Positions 26,668-36,800 of a stretch of DNA of 64,000 bases are shown piece after piece. The position numbers and the translations under genes are program-made. The stretch is from Fontibacter flavus (lineage in GTDB: Bacteria; Bacteroidota; Bacteroidia; Cytophagales; Cyclobacteriaceae). The notes under the pieces are model-generated. The model was not told the DNA's origin. It searched no databases and saw only the letters and a program-made list of their open reading frames with translations. The stretch covers positions 5,839-69,838 of the forward strand of contig NZ_JBHLWI010000041.1 in NCBI RefSeq assembly GCF_042432905.1, written 5' to 3'. Every line of letters begins with the position of its first letter. The first letter of the stretch is position 1.

Positions 26668-27249
26668 ATGGAAGAAAAACTATCCTATATTGAAGGTGCA
26701 GAACAACCCATATCCATGCATCCGAAGAAGTTTGCCTTATGGCTCTTCATCGTGACGGTGGTGATGATCTTCGCGTCTTTGACCAGTGCTTATATTGTAA
26801 GACAGGCAGAAGGTAATTGGCTTGAGTTTGATCTACCAGCTATCTTTTGGTATACTTCAGGGATTATTGTACTCAGTAGTATTACCCTTCACTTTGCCTA
26901 TTTGTCAACCAAAAAGGATGAGTTGTCTAAAGTGAGGGCAGGAATGTTCATTACCACCTTCTTGGGAATTACATTCCTCATAGGGCAATGGTATAGCTGG
27001 GTGGCCTTGGTTGACAGAGATGTTTATTTCGTGGGCAATCCTGCCGGATCATTTCTTTATGTTTTCACAGGATTACATGCAATACACCTTATCAGTGGTG
27101 TGATATTTCTAATTATTGTATTAATTTCGTCCTTTAGATATAAGGTTCACTCCAAAAATATTGATGTCATGGAAATGTGTGTTACCTATTGGCATTTTCT
27201 CGGAGGGCTTTGGTTATATCTATTCATGTTCCTATTATTGAATCATTAA
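26668..27249 (+). CDS. Cytochrome c oxidase subunit III-like protein (first copy)
   Basis: Membrane protein (about 193 residues) of the heme-copper oxidase subunit III family. The frame is open upstream to 26638, but that start would overlap ctaB; the ATG at 26668 gives MEEKLSYIEG and follows the ctaB stop by 4 bases. Five hydrophobic segments are visible, with the family phrases FTGLHAIHLISGVIFL and CVTYWHFLGGLWLYLF. It is the shorter of two tandem subunit III genes. Confidence 0.9.
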   Translation: MEEKLSYIEGAEQPISMHPKKFALWLFIVTVVMIFASLTSAYIVRQAEGNWLEFDLPAIFWYTSGIIVLSSITLHFAYLSTKKDELSKVRAGMFITTFLGITFLIGQWYSWVALVDRDVYFVGNPAGSFLYVFTGLHAIHLISGVIFLIIVLISSFRYKVHSKNIDVMEMCVTYWHFLGGLWLYLFMFLLLNH

Positions 27250-27277
27250 AAATTTAAATACTGTTAACTTAATCAAT

Positions 27278-28054
27278 ATGTCAACGACTGCAACTGCTGT
27301 GGGCGTGAGCCCTAAAAGAGGAATCTGGGGAGGAGGCAATGAGCCTCTCAAAGCCAGCTATGGAAAACTGATGATGTGGTTTTTCTTGCTCTCCGATATC
27401 TTTACATTTGCCGCCTTTTTGATTTCCTATGCTGCAATAAGGGTGAGTTATCCTGGTTATGCAGGTCCGGAAGAAACTTTTGTGGGCTCGAATGAATATT
27501 GGCCAATCCCCGAATTGGTGTTTGATGCCATTCCTTTTTTCCATGGCGTACATATTCCTTTGGCTTTTGTCGGATTGATGACATTCATCTTGATCATGAG
27601 TTCTGTTACGATGGTGTTAGCGGTAGAAGCAGGCCATAGAAATGACAGAAAAGATGTAGTAAAATGGTTGCTTTGGACACTTTTAGGCGGTATTACTTTC
27701 TTGAGCTGTCAGGCTTGGGAATGGTCCCATTTTATTCATGGCACTGAATCAGGATCTGTATTGACATTCGTGAACAATATGGGTAAAATAGTGACTGAAA
27801 CAGTTACAGGTGCTAACCTATCAATAAATGAGTATGGACCAGCTGCCTTTGCACAACTGTTTTTCTTCATTACAGGCTTTCATGGTTTTCACGTAACTAT
27901 TGGTGTGGTATTATTGTTCCTTGCATTTTATCAAGCTGCAGTAGGTGTTTATGAAAATAGAGGTCATTATGAAATGGTTGAAAAAATCGGGTTATATTGG
28001 CACTTTGTGGATTTGGTTTGGGTATTTGTATTTACCTTCTTCTATTTGATCTAA
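27278..28054 (+). CDS. ctaE: Cytochrome c oxidase subunit III (second copy)
   Basis: Seven-helix-type membrane protein (258 residues) of the subunit III family. It has the typical LKASYGKLMMWFFLLSDIFTF start, FFFITGFHGFHVTIGVVLLF and GLYWHFVDLVWVFVFTFFYLI end. The protein stabilises subunit I and helps oxygen entry. It lies 28 bases after the shorter subunit III-like gene and 20 before coxIV. Confidence 0.94.
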   Translation: MSTTATAVGVSPKRGIWGGGNEPLKASYGKLMMWFFLLSDIFTFAAFLISYAAIRVSYPGYAGPEETFVGSNEYWPIPELVFDAIPFFHGVHIPLAFVGLMTFILIMSSVTMVLAVEAGHRNDRKDVVKWLLWTLLGGITFLSCQAWEWSHFIHGTESGSVLTFVNNMGKIVTETVTGANLSINEYGPAAFAQLFFFITGFHGFHVTIGVVLLFLAFYQAAVGVYENRGHYEMVEKIGLYWHFVDLVWVFVFTFFYLI

Positions 28055-28074
28055 GACTTTAAAATATCAATATA

Positions 28075-28404
28075 ATGGCATCACACGGAAATAAAACCAC
28101 TTTAGAAGTAATTCCTAGAGATAACGCTAAAATCAAAAAAATCTGGAAAACAGCTTTGATACTTTTGATTTTGACCTCAATCGAATTCGTATTTGCATTT
28201 ACTCTTGACAGAGGTATATTGCTTTATCTTATTTTCATTGGTCTTACTATTTGGAAGGCTAAATATATTATGATGGAGTTTATGCACTTAGGTGAAGAAG
28301 CAAAACCACTTTTCTATTCCATTATTGTTCCATTAATCTTCTTAGTTTGGTTAGTGATTGCACTGATGAGAGAAGGTGCGGACATTCTCTTGTTGAGGTG
28401 GTAA
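28075..28404 (+). CDS. Cytochrome c oxidase subunit IV
   Basis: Small membrane protein (109 residues) of the prokaryotic caa3/quinol oxidase subunit IV family. It has three hydrophobic segments (about 23-40, 43-60 and 80-98) and the phrase KAKYIMMEFMHLGEEAK between the second and third, which is diagnostic. It is the last structural oxidase gene and is followed by a strong terminator. Confidence 0.92.
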   Translation: MASHGNKTTLEVIPRDNAKIKKIWKTALILLILTSIEFVFAFTLDRGILLYLIFIGLTIWKAKYIMMEFMHLGEEAKPLFYSIIVPLIFLVWLVIALMREGADILLLRW

Positions 28405-28423
28405 AAAATATTTGAATTTTATT

Positions 28424-28465
28424 AAAAAAAGTAGGTTGAGGTGAAATACTTCAACCTACTTTTTT
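28424..28465 (+). terminator. Rho-independent terminator after the oxidase genes
   Basis: Long stem, AAAAAAGTAGGTTGA with TCAACCTACTTTTTT, ending in a T-run, 20 bases after the subunit IV stop. It separates structural genes from the assembly genes that follow; some read-through is possible. Confidence 0.9.
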
Positions 28466-28486
28466 GTTTAGATATAAAATTATAGA

Positions 28487-29155
28487 ATGAAAGGATTGAG
28501 AGTTTTACAGGGATTGGTGTTGCTTTGCATCCTTTTGATCCCAATAGTGATTATTGTTTTTCTGAAAACTTTCGGAAACAACAAGTATGACATTCCTGTG
28601 TTGTTTGAAAATGGTGTAGAGGATCCGTTTATGGAATGTAGCATGGCTGAAAACCAACAGCACTATATTCCGGATTTTGTGCTGACATCCCAGGATGGTA
28701 TCGAAATGGGTAGGGAAGAAATGAAGGGGAAAATTACTATTGTTGACTTTTTCTTTACCTCTTGCCCAAGTATTTGTCCAATCATGTCTACGGAAATGGA
28801 AAGGGTGGATGATGCATTCAGAAATCAGGACCAAGTACAGATTTTCTCTATTTCTATCGATCCTGAGTATGATACTCCGGAAGTCCTGAAGGATTATGCG
28901 GAAAGACATAGAGCTACTCTTGGAAAATGGTTTTTCTTGACCGGTGATAAACAACTTATATATAACCTTGCCCGTTGTGGTTTTATTCTTCCTACTTTGG
29001 ATGGTAATGGAGTGCCTGATGATTTTGTGCATAGTGATAAATTTGTACTGGTAGATGAGTTGGGCCGAATAAGGGGCTATTATAGTGGTACAAATAGAGA
29101 AGATGTCGATAAATTAATATTGGAAACAAAAATTCTTTTACATGGAAATGAATAA
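28487..29155 (+). CDS. SCO1/SenC-family copper chaperone (first copy)
   Basis: Membrane-anchored thioredoxin-fold protein (222 residues) that delivers copper to the CuA site of CoxB. It has one N-terminal membrane segment (about 7-27), the CxxxC motif in TSCPSICPIM, and the partner His in VHSDKFVLVDE. A second, lipoprotein-type SCO is encoded at 52119-52781. The end overlaps the DUF420 gene by 14 bases. Confidence 0.94.
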   Translation: MKGLRVLQGLVLLCILLIPIVIIVFLKTFGNNKYDIPVLFENGVEDPFMECSMAENQQHYIPDFVLTSQDGIEMGREEMKGKITIVDFFFTSCPSICPIMSTEMERVDDAFRNQDQVQIFSISIDPEYDTPEVLKDYAERHRATLGKWFFLTGDKQLIYNLARCGFILPTLDGNGVPDDFVHSDKFVLVDELGRIRGYYSGTNREDVDKLILETKILLHGNE

Positions 29156-29696
29156 ATCAATTCAACATTCCGATAATCGTGGTGTGATCAGGTGGATTTC
29201 GGTTATATCTATTGCCGTACCGGTAGTAGTGGCGGTATTGTTGTTTATGCCTTCAAAGATAGACTTGGCAAGCGAATGGGTATATTTTCTGCCCCATCTA
29301 AACGCAGTCATTAATTCTGCTGCTACAATTGCCTTGATATTTGGCCTTATATTTATCAAGAAAGGTGATATTAACCTTCACCGGGCTTCTATGACTTCTG
29401 CTTTTGGCCTTGGAGCGATTTTCCTGGTATCTTATGTGGTTTACCATGCCTCTGCTGAAAGTACAACTTTCGGAGGTGAAGGATGGATTAGGTCTGTGTA
29501 CTATTTCATTTTGATTACGCATATTATTTTGGCGGCAGTGGCACTTTTCCCAATATTGCTGGCTTATTATTATGGCTATTTCGATCAGCGCACAAAGCAT
29601 AAAAAAATTGTTAAATTTGCCTTTCCGATTTGGTTGTATGTAACCATTACTGGTGTATTGGTTTATCTGATGATTAGCCCATATTATACGCATTAA
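29142..29696 (+). CDS. DUF420 membrane protein, CtaM-like oxidase assembly factor
   Basis: Polytopic protein (184 residues, or 182 from the second ATG) with about five hydrophobic segments and conserved His in FLPHLNAVINS, YVVYHASAE, ITHIILAAVAL. It belongs to the DUF420 family, whose Firmicutes member CtaM (YozB) is needed for heme-A-containing oxidases. The overlap with SCO and the oxidase context support the same job here. Exact function is not established in Bacteroidota. Confidence 0.88.
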   Translation: MEMNKSIQHSDNRGVIRWISVISIAVPVVVAVLLFMPSKIDLASEWVYFLPHLNAVINSAATIALIFGLIFIKKGDINLHRASMTSAFGLGAIFLVSYVVYHASAESTTFGGEGWIRSVYYFILITHIILAAVALFPILLAYYYGYFDQRTKHKKIVKFAFPIWLYVTITGVLVYLMISPYYTH

Positions 29697-29727
29697 ACTA
29701 ATTTCAATCTAAAGCCGTTTCAATAGT

Positions 29728-29991
29728 ATGGAATTTCTTAAAAAAGTCATCATTGCTCTTATTCTGTTTTTGTTGATAGATCTTCCGGGTTTCGCTCAAT
29801 GTGCCATGTGCAGGGCGTCGGTTGAAAACAATGTCAGTAATGGAGATACTACTATAGGAGCAGGTCTAAATACCGGGATATTGTATTTGTTTTCTATGCC
29901 ATATTTGATCGCTGCCGTAATAGGTTTTCTATGGTATAGAAATGCTAAAAAGAGGAAAGGCAAATTTACTTTCCAAGGAGATAAATTCTGA
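29728..29991 (+). CDS. Small exported CxxC membrane protein, hypothetical, end of the oxidase cluster
   Basis: A protein of 87 residues with an N-terminal signal segment (4-22), a CAMC motif (Cys25 and Cys28) right at the predicted mature N-terminus, a short polar loop (about 29-48), and a C-terminal membrane helix (about 52-72) followed by a basic tail (RNAKKRKGK). The CxxC would face the periplasm. I do not recognise a named family. It lies 32 bases after the DUF420 gene and before a terminator, so it is the last gene of the oxidase assembly group. Copper handling or thiol exchange for SCO/CuA is a plausible, unproven role. Confidence 0.75.
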   Translation: MEFLKKVIIALILFLLIDLPGFAQCAMCRASVENNVSNGDTTIGAGLNTGILYLFSMPYLIAAVIGFLWYRNAKKRKGKFTFQGDKF

Positions 29992-29994
29992 AAT

Positions 29995-30030
29995 AAAAAA
30001 GCAAAGTTTGATTATCAACTTTGCTTTTTT
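29995..30030 (+). terminator. Rho-independent terminator closing the oxidase assembly genes
   Basis: AAAAAAGCAAAGTT / AACTTTGCTTTTTT stem with an 8-base loop, directly after the stop codon of the CxxC protein and 16 bases before the kinase start. Confidence 0.92.
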
Positions 30031-30045
30031 ACTTTTATCTAGGAT

Positions 30046-33000
30046 ATGCTGAAGAAAAAACGTTTTATTTTATTGTTGGCTATTTTAGGTATAGGATTTC
30101 TCCTAGCTATCAATTTTTTCATTAGTACAATAGAAAGTTCAGAAAAATATCTCAGACCTATTGCACAAAAAATGGTTCAGGTAAATCAGGAATTTGACCT
30201 TGATTTTATAGATCTTTTAATGCAAAATAGGCCTGATGATGAGCTGCTTTTTTCCAAATTGACGATCAATTCTCATCATCCCTATTATTTATATGATGAA
30301 GGAGGGAACCTGATTTATTGGTCTGATTTTACTTACATACCTGATTTTGATGAAGTGAGTTCTCAGGGTCAAAAGTATCTTTATGAAGACAGGCAAGGTA
30401 TTTTCTTTTCTAAAGTCAGAAGGTTTACAAGGAAGGATAAGGGGTATTGGTTGATACAGGTATATCCGCTATTTTCCAAAAGTGAGATTCAAAATGAATT
30501 CCTTCAATCAGGATTCAATAAAGCCATTTTTGGGAATGATAATGTTAGCTTGTCCGCAGAGCCTCAGGATGACTATATTGATATTATCGGAAGTAAAGGT
30601 GAATATTTCTTTTCAATTAGTTTTGAACAAGGTTATCAGCCTATTGAACAAACCAACAATTTGACTTTATTGGTTTTCTTCTTTTCTCTTTTACTATTGA
30701 TTGTTGTTTCTGGTTCAGGATTCATCAAAACTTTATGGGAGAAAGGAAAAGGGCTACTGGCGATTTTATATACAAGTATTATTCTTGGCTCGATCAGAGG
30801 GCTTATGCTGTTTTTTGGTTTCCCGCAAGATTATTTTGATTATGAGCTTTTTGATTCCAGCAAGTATGCTTCCTCTTGGATAAACCCAAGCTTGGGAGAC
30901 CTTTTGGTAAATGTGATTTGCTTTCTGATTGTTTTCACGATGATTTTGGCCTTAATACGGAGAGGGTCTTTTTTAGAGAAATTCAATAAAATCAGAGTGC
31001 AGTACAAAAGGTGGTTTTTTCATGTTTTGGTCTACTTCGTTTCATCCATTCTGTTGATTGCCTTCTATGGTCTTTATATCAATATATTGACAAACTCCCA
31101 GTGGGAGCTGAATATTTTGAGCCTTCCATCTCTGGATTATTTTAAACTCATCAGCTTGTTCGTTATTTTTCTTGGAGGTGTTGGGTATATCTTATTTTCC
31201 ATCTTAGGCTTAAGTCTTGTGCTTGAAGAAGGGACAAATGCGAAGACTTATGCGCTGAAGATATTATTGTTATATGCTACTCCAATTATTTTGGGGCTGG
31301 CAGTTTATAATTGGATTTACCTGATTGTTTTTGTGGGGCATCTTATTTTTCTGGTATCAATTATCAGTTTTGACTTACATAAAAATATCTTCCGCTTAGG
31401 CTTGAATACGTTTCTTACTTTTTTCTTTGCCTGTCTTATAGGAGCGATTATTACGGGTATTGCGGCTCATGATGTTTATTTGGAAAGACAGCTTCAATCC
31501 AAATTAAGGTTTGGCAATCAGCAGTTAGTCGAGAATGATGTGATAGCAGAGTTTTTTTTATCAGATATCATGACCAGAATCAGCGAGGATCTTTTCATCA
31601 AAAATGCTCTCATTGACCCTTTTCAAGCCAAAGAGCCAATAGAAAGGAAGATCAGGAGAATCCATATGACCAATTATTTTGATCAGTATACCCTGAAAAT
31701 AAAAATCTTTAACGCCTCAGGAGACAATGTTTTGGTCAGGAATGATGAGGTAAATTTACAGGATCTCAGATTGAGTTATGTTAAAAGTGATTATGCGACT
31801 ACAGTCCGTGACCTTTATTTCATTAAGGGAAACGAGGAAAGCAGGAATAACCAATACTTTGCTTTTGTCCCATTATATCGGGATGATAGTTTTATCGGTA
31901 CTGTATACCTTGAATTAAGGCAGCTAAGGATTCTTCCCGGAGCGGTTTTCCCTAAGCTCTTGATGGATAAAAATTACATGGCTACGCTGAATGATAAAAA
32001 CTACGATTATGCCATTTATCAAGATGGAGAATTGCAGTATTCGGTAGGCGTTTTTAATTATAGGGCATCAGGTTTTGAAGATTTGCTTGATGCTTCGGGG
32101 TTGTATTCTTCAGGTCTTTATAGAAAAAAATATCACCATTTAGGGGTTCAAAATGAAGATAGCGTCATTATCGTTTCCTCATCTATTTATCCTGTTTATT
32201 ATATCCTAGCAGATATTTCGCTTTTCTTTTTGGCATTTATTCTTTTGACCTTGATCAGTGTTCTGGTTTATTCTATTTCCAAAGGATTAAAGAGTTTTGA
32301 TTTTAATTATGCCACCAAGCTTCAGATGTATCTGAATTTCGCTTTCTTTTTTCCAATCCTTATCATTTCTGCTATTATCTTGGGTCTTTTGGCAAATTCC
32401 TATCAAGAGGAACTTCACCGACAATATTTTCAAAGGGCCACCTTGATAAAAGACAACCTTTCTGCTATCATGGAAAAGCAGGAGGCAGGTGTGGTTGATC
32501 GAGAAGAATTCCTTGAAGCAGTCAATAATCTTGCGGGGACAACTAATCTGGAGATTAATGTTTACACTGAAAAAGGTTTACTGCTTACAAGTTCTCAACC
32601 AAATATTTTTGACAAAAGGATACTGACCAAATATATCAATCCCAAGGCAAGGGTAGACTTGGTTGAAGGTCAAAATAACCTGATCCTCTTGGAAGAGAGG
32701 GTTGGTCAGCTTAATTATAAGGCGGTTTACTCTGCTATTCGAACCACTGATGGACAGAATATCCAAGCCATTATTTCTATACCTTTTTTCGAGTCCGAAA
32801 ATGAACTGGATATGTTGATTGCAGATGTACTCAGCAATATTCTCAATATTTTTGTACTGGTTTTCATCATGTTTTTGTTTGTCTCATTTTTTGTGACCAA
32901 AAACCTGACTTTTCCATTCAAATTGTTGACTCAGAAACTTAAAACCACAGATCTGGACAACAATGAGCCGATGTATTGGCCGGTTAAGGATGAAATTGGT

Positions 33001-33738
33001 TTGCTGGTCAATGAATACAATAACATGTTGTATAAGTTGGAAGCCAGTAAGAATATACTTGCCAGTACAGAAAAGGAATCTGCCTGGAGGGAAATGGCCA
33101 AGCAGGTTGCCCATGAAATCAAAAACCCTCTGACTCCGATGAAGCTGACTTTACAGCATCTTTTGAGGCTGCAGTCTGAAGGTAAGCTTGATGACCCTCA
33201 AAAATTGAAAAAGCCTATAGAAACACTCATTCATCAGGTAGATACTTTGAGTGATATTGCTACGTCCTTTTCAACTTTTGCCAAGATGCCTTTGCCCAAA
33301 AATGAAATCATGGACTTCAGGAAAGTGGTTCAGGATACACTTGAGCTGTTTAAAAATAGGGAAAAGGGAACAATTACTTTTGAAGATTTGAGTACCTCAG
33401 AAAAGCTTGAAGTTGTAGGGGATGATCAATTGTTTGGCCGTGTGATTTCCAACTTGATCATAAATGGCATACAGGCAGTTGAAGGATCACCTAAAATTGA
33501 AGTAATATTGAAAGAAGAGGGAAGAAGTGTTGTATTGGAAATCAAAGACAATGGCAAAGGAATTCCTGATGAGCTTAAGGATAAAATTTTCATTCCAAAT
33601 TTCAGTACTAAAACAGAAGGCTCTGGCTTAGGTTTGGCTATCGCAAAAAGGGGAGTAGAAACAGCTGGTGGCAGCATTTGGTTTGAAACAGAGGAAGGAA
33701 AAGGCACCTCGTTCTTTTTAGAGTTTGCTTTGGTCTGA
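30046..33738 (+). CDS. Large multi-membrane sensor histidine kinase, NtrY-like output
   Basis: Two-component kinase of 1230 residues, about twice the usual size. From the N-terminus: membrane segment (7-24), an exported domain (to about 205), a block of roughly eight to nine membrane segments (about 207-480), a second exported domain (about 485-715), two further membrane segments, a third exported domain (about 790-925), a membrane segment, HAMP-like linker, then HisKA with His1023 in KQVAHEIKNPLTPMKL and an HATPase domain with N-box LIINGIQAVEG, DNGKGIP and GSGLGLAIA. The HEIKNPLTPMKL phrase matches the NtrY/AtoS-like group. No cognate regulator is adjacent. The signal sensed is unknown. Confidence 0.9.
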   Translation: MLKKKRFILLLAILGIGFLLAINFFISTIESSEKYLRPIAQKMVQVNQEFDLDFIDLLMQNRPDDELLFSKLTINSHHPYYLYDEGGNLIYWSDFTYIPDFDEVSSQGQKYLYEDRQGIFFSKVRRFTRKDKGYWLIQVYPLFSKSEIQNEFLQSGFNKAIFGNDNVSLSAEPQDDYIDIIGSKGEYFFSISFEQGYQPIEQTNNLTLLVFFFSLLLLIVVSGSGFIKTLWEKGKGLLAILYTSIILGSIRGLMLFFGFPQDYFDYELFDSSKYASSWINPSLGDLLVNVICFLIVFTMILALIRRGSFLEKFNKIRVQYKRWFFHVLVYFVSSILLIAFYGLYINILTNSQWELNILSLPSLDYFKLISLFVIFLGGVGYILFSILGLSLVLEEGTNAKTYALKILLLYATPIILGLAVYNWIYLIVFVGHLIFLVSIISFDLHKNIFRLGLNTFLTFFFACLIGAIITGIAAHDVYLERQLQSKLRFGNQQLVENDVIAEFFLSDIMTRISEDLFIKNALIDPFQAKEPIERKIRRIHMTNYFDQYTLKIKIFNASGDNVLVRNDEVNLQDLRLSYVKSDYATTVRDLYFIKGNEESRNNQYFAFVPLYRDDSFIGTVYLELRQLRILPGAVFPKLLMDKNYMATLNDKNYDYAIYQDGELQYSVGVFNYRASGFEDLLDASGLYSSGLYRKKYHHLGVQNEDSVIIVSSSIYPVYYILADISLFFLAFILLTLISVLVYSISKGLKSFDFNYATKLQMYLNFAFFFPILIISAIILGLLANSYQEELHRQYFQRATLIKDNLSAIMEKQEAGVVDREEFLEAVNNLAGTTNLEINVYTEKGLLLTSSQPNIFDKRILTKYINPKARVDLVEGQNNLILLEERVGQLNYKAVYSAIRTTDGQNIQAIISIPFFESENELDMLIADVLSNILNIFVLVFIMFLFVSFFVTKNLTFPFKLLTQKLKTTDLDNNEPMYWPVKDEIGLLVNEYNNMLYKLEASKNILASTEKESAWREMAKQVAHEIKNPLTPMKLTLQHLLRLQSEGKLDDPQKLKKPIETLIHQVDTLSDIATSFSTFAKMPLPKNEIMDFRKVVQDTLELFKNREKGTITFEDLSTSEKLEVVGDDQLFGRVISNLIINGIQAVEGSPKIEVILKEEGRSVVLEIKDNGKGIPDELKDKIFIPNFSTKTEGSGLGLAIAKRGVETAGGSIWFETEEGKGTSFFLEFALV

Positions 33739-33792
33739 TGTAAGCCCCTGTGTCTTTCTTAAAGATGAATCAAACCTGTCTTTTTTATTTCT

Positions 33793-33819
33793 TCTGCTAT
33801 AAAATATTACATTAGCAGA
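33793..33819. promoter_or_regulatory. Seven-base inverted repeat upstream of the large outer-membrane gene
   Basis: TCTGCTA (33793-33799) and TAGCAGA (33813-33819) flank 13 AT-rich bases, 17 bases before the ATG at 33836. Possible operator or RNA stem; weak evidence. Confidence 0.3.
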
Positions 33820-33835
33820 GGCTTTGAATATTTCT

Positions 33836-36800
33836 ATGTTAAGGTTTGGCTATGTTTTTCTGATTTTTTGGATGATTGCAGGGCTTCAGGATGAGGTATA
33901 TTCTCAAACGGAAGATTGTAAAACCATTCCCTCCTCTTTGGCCCAAAAGCCTTTTTTACTGGACTCACTTTCTGTGTTGGAAGAAAGTATAAAGGTGACA
34001 GATGGGAAAGAAAGAGCTTTTAGCTTTAAGTATGACCTAAGTTCCGGTCAGATTACCATTGAAATTGGCGAAAATACTTTGCCCGATTCCTTATTGATTT
34101 GTTATCAAACCTTGCCTTTTGCCCTTCACCAACGGATTGCCAAAAGAACGCTAATGGCAGACTATGACTCCATGGCTACCTTTAAGGATAACAGGGTTAA
34201 GGCAAGCCCTGCCTTTGACTTTCGTGAAGAGTTATTCCCTTCTACGAATCTGAATAAATCAGGAAATCTTACAAGAGGTATTTCTTTTGGAAATACACAG
34301 AATCTTTTTGTTAACTCATCCCTGAACTTGCAGATGAGCGGGCAACTGTCCGACAACCTGAATATTAGGGCTAGTATTACGGATCAAAATGTGCCTTTTC
34401 AGCCAGAAGGAAATACGCAGCAATTGCAGGATTTTGATAATGTCCTTGTCGAATTGTTCAATGATGATTTTAATCTGGCTGCTGGTGATGTGGTCCTGCA
34501 GCAAAGGAAGTCGGAGTTTCTCCGCTATTATAAAAACGTGCAAGGAGCACAATTGACCACCAATTATTCATTGGGAGATAAATGGAAAGCTTCTACCCAA
34601 GCAGCGGCATCGGTGGCGAAAGGTAAATTTGCCTCTATTAATTTAGAAGTTACTGAGGGGACTCTGGGACCATACCGGATTCCTGGGCCACAAAATGAGC
34701 GCTTTGTGATTATTATAGCCAATTCTGAAAGGGTATTTTTAGATGGCAAACAATTGCAAAGAGGGTTCAATTACGATTATGTGATTGATTATAATCAAGG
34801 TGAAATTACTTTTACCCCCAATGTGCTGATTACCCAATACAGTAGGGTAAGAATTGATTTTGAATATGCGGAAAGGAATTTTACCCGGTCAATTTTAACA
34901 GCCAATCATATTCAGGAAACTGATCGGTTTTCTTTTTACATGAATTTTTATAGAGAGCAGGATAATAGAAACCGGCCGCTATTCTTTGAATTCAGCGATG
35001 CGGATAAAAGATTGTTGGCATCTGTCGGAAATGATCTCGATGCGGCAGCTATTCCAAGAGTAGATTCGGTAGCCTTTGATCCTAACCGTGTATTGTATAG
35101 GAGGGTAATTGATGTGGACGATCTGGGTAATTCCATAGTTTTCTATGAATATTCAACCGATCCTGAACTGGCCCATTTTGCAATCGGGTTTTCCGAGGTG
35201 GGCCAAGGAAACGGAGATTATGTCAGAGACCGGCAATTGGCCAATGGGCCTGTGTTAGTATTCAGACCCCGAATCAATGGCGTGCCACAGGGGAATTATT
35301 CCATTTTGTCACCTCTGCCAGCACCGAATAAAAAGCAGATGTTTACTACAGGGGCCAAGGTGAAGCTCAGTGATTTTGAAAAGGTTTATACAGAGATGGC
35401 TTTTTCTAGTGTGGACCAAAATCTGTTTTCTGAACTAGACAATGACACCAATAATGGGTTCGGTATTAAATCTGGTTTTGTGTCAGAAAATAGGCCTTTA
35501 GAAAAGCTAAAAGGATATCGTTTCAATGCCCTGACGGAGTTTGAATATAACTCCAGTCATTTTAGCTTCATTGACCGATTGCGATATATAGAATTTGACC
35601 GAGACTGGAGTTTGACACAAGAGGATATGCTGGAGGCAGGGCATGAGCGGATCTTCAATGCAGGTTTCGGTTTCATGAAGGACCAGCATAATGAATTGAG
35701 TTATCGCTTTAATTTCCGTAACAGAGGGACTATTCAATCGGGTACCCAGCAAACGGCTAAATTTAATCATCAACTGGGTAAACATGTTTTTCTCAAAAAT
35801 GAGTTATTTGTATTGGATTCTGATGTCCGGAACCTCAATTCAGATTGGATCAGGTACACCGGTGATGTTCAGTATAGATCAAAAATTTTGGTTCCGGGAT
35901 ACAAACTCATGCTGGATAGAAATGCGGTCAGAAATATCGAAACGGATTCTGTGGTAAGTACTGCTATGAACTTTGTGGAGCACATGGCCTATCTCAACAG
36001 CAATGATACTTTGCCTTATTCTTTTTTCTTGAATGCATCTGTGCGTGAGGATAAGTTTCCCTTAGAAGGGGTGTTGATGCCCGATACAGAAGCTTTTCAG
36101 ACTATGTTTGGACTTAAAAGGAGGTTCAAAGGACATGACCTTAGCGCTAGCTTTACCTACCGGGAACTTGAGTTTTTGAGGTTGGAATCGGAAAAAGAGA
36201 CAACTGTTTTGGGTAAGGTAGATTATTTGGGTACAATGGCAAAAGGTGCTATCAGGAATGAATTTAGCTATGCCTTGGGCAATGGTAGGGAGTTTCGCCG
36301 GGAGTTTGTATTCCTTCCTGTTCCTACCGGTGAGGGTACCCATACCTGGAGGGATGACAATGAAGATGGGATCCAGCAATTGAATGAATTTTATCTAGCT
36401 GTCAATCCTGAGGAGAAGAACTTCATCAAGATTTTTGTCCCCACGGCGGAATTTGTGCAGGCCTATACCACCATTTTTAATTACCGCCTTAATGCGAGGT
36501 TCCCGGATGTCTGGAGGAAGGAAGGTGGCGTGAAACAGTTTTTGCAAAAATTTTCCAACACAACAAGTTTGAGTATAGAGAAAAAGATTACTTCTAATGA
36601 CTTTTGGGACAGGATTAATCCTTTCATAGGAGGATTTGAGGCAGAAGAACTTATTTCTGTGAGACAGGTAATCAGGTCTTCTTTTTTCTTCAACCGCTCT
36701 TCGGCTAAATATGGATTTGACCTTTCTTTATTTGACAGTCAGAATAAGCAATTACTGGCAGGGGGCTTTGAGGAATTGATCCAGAAAGATTGGCGCCTGA

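Noticed and set aside
26638..27278. Frameshifted or broken subunit III
   Set aside because: Two separate complete frames with their own starts and distinct lengths are seen, so they are two genes, not one split gene.
13514..29991. Respiratory cluster as a novel system
   Set aside because: Gene content and order match the known alternative complex III plus aa3 oxidase arrangement of Bacteroidota; only the small CxxC protein and the extra ActA heme stand out.
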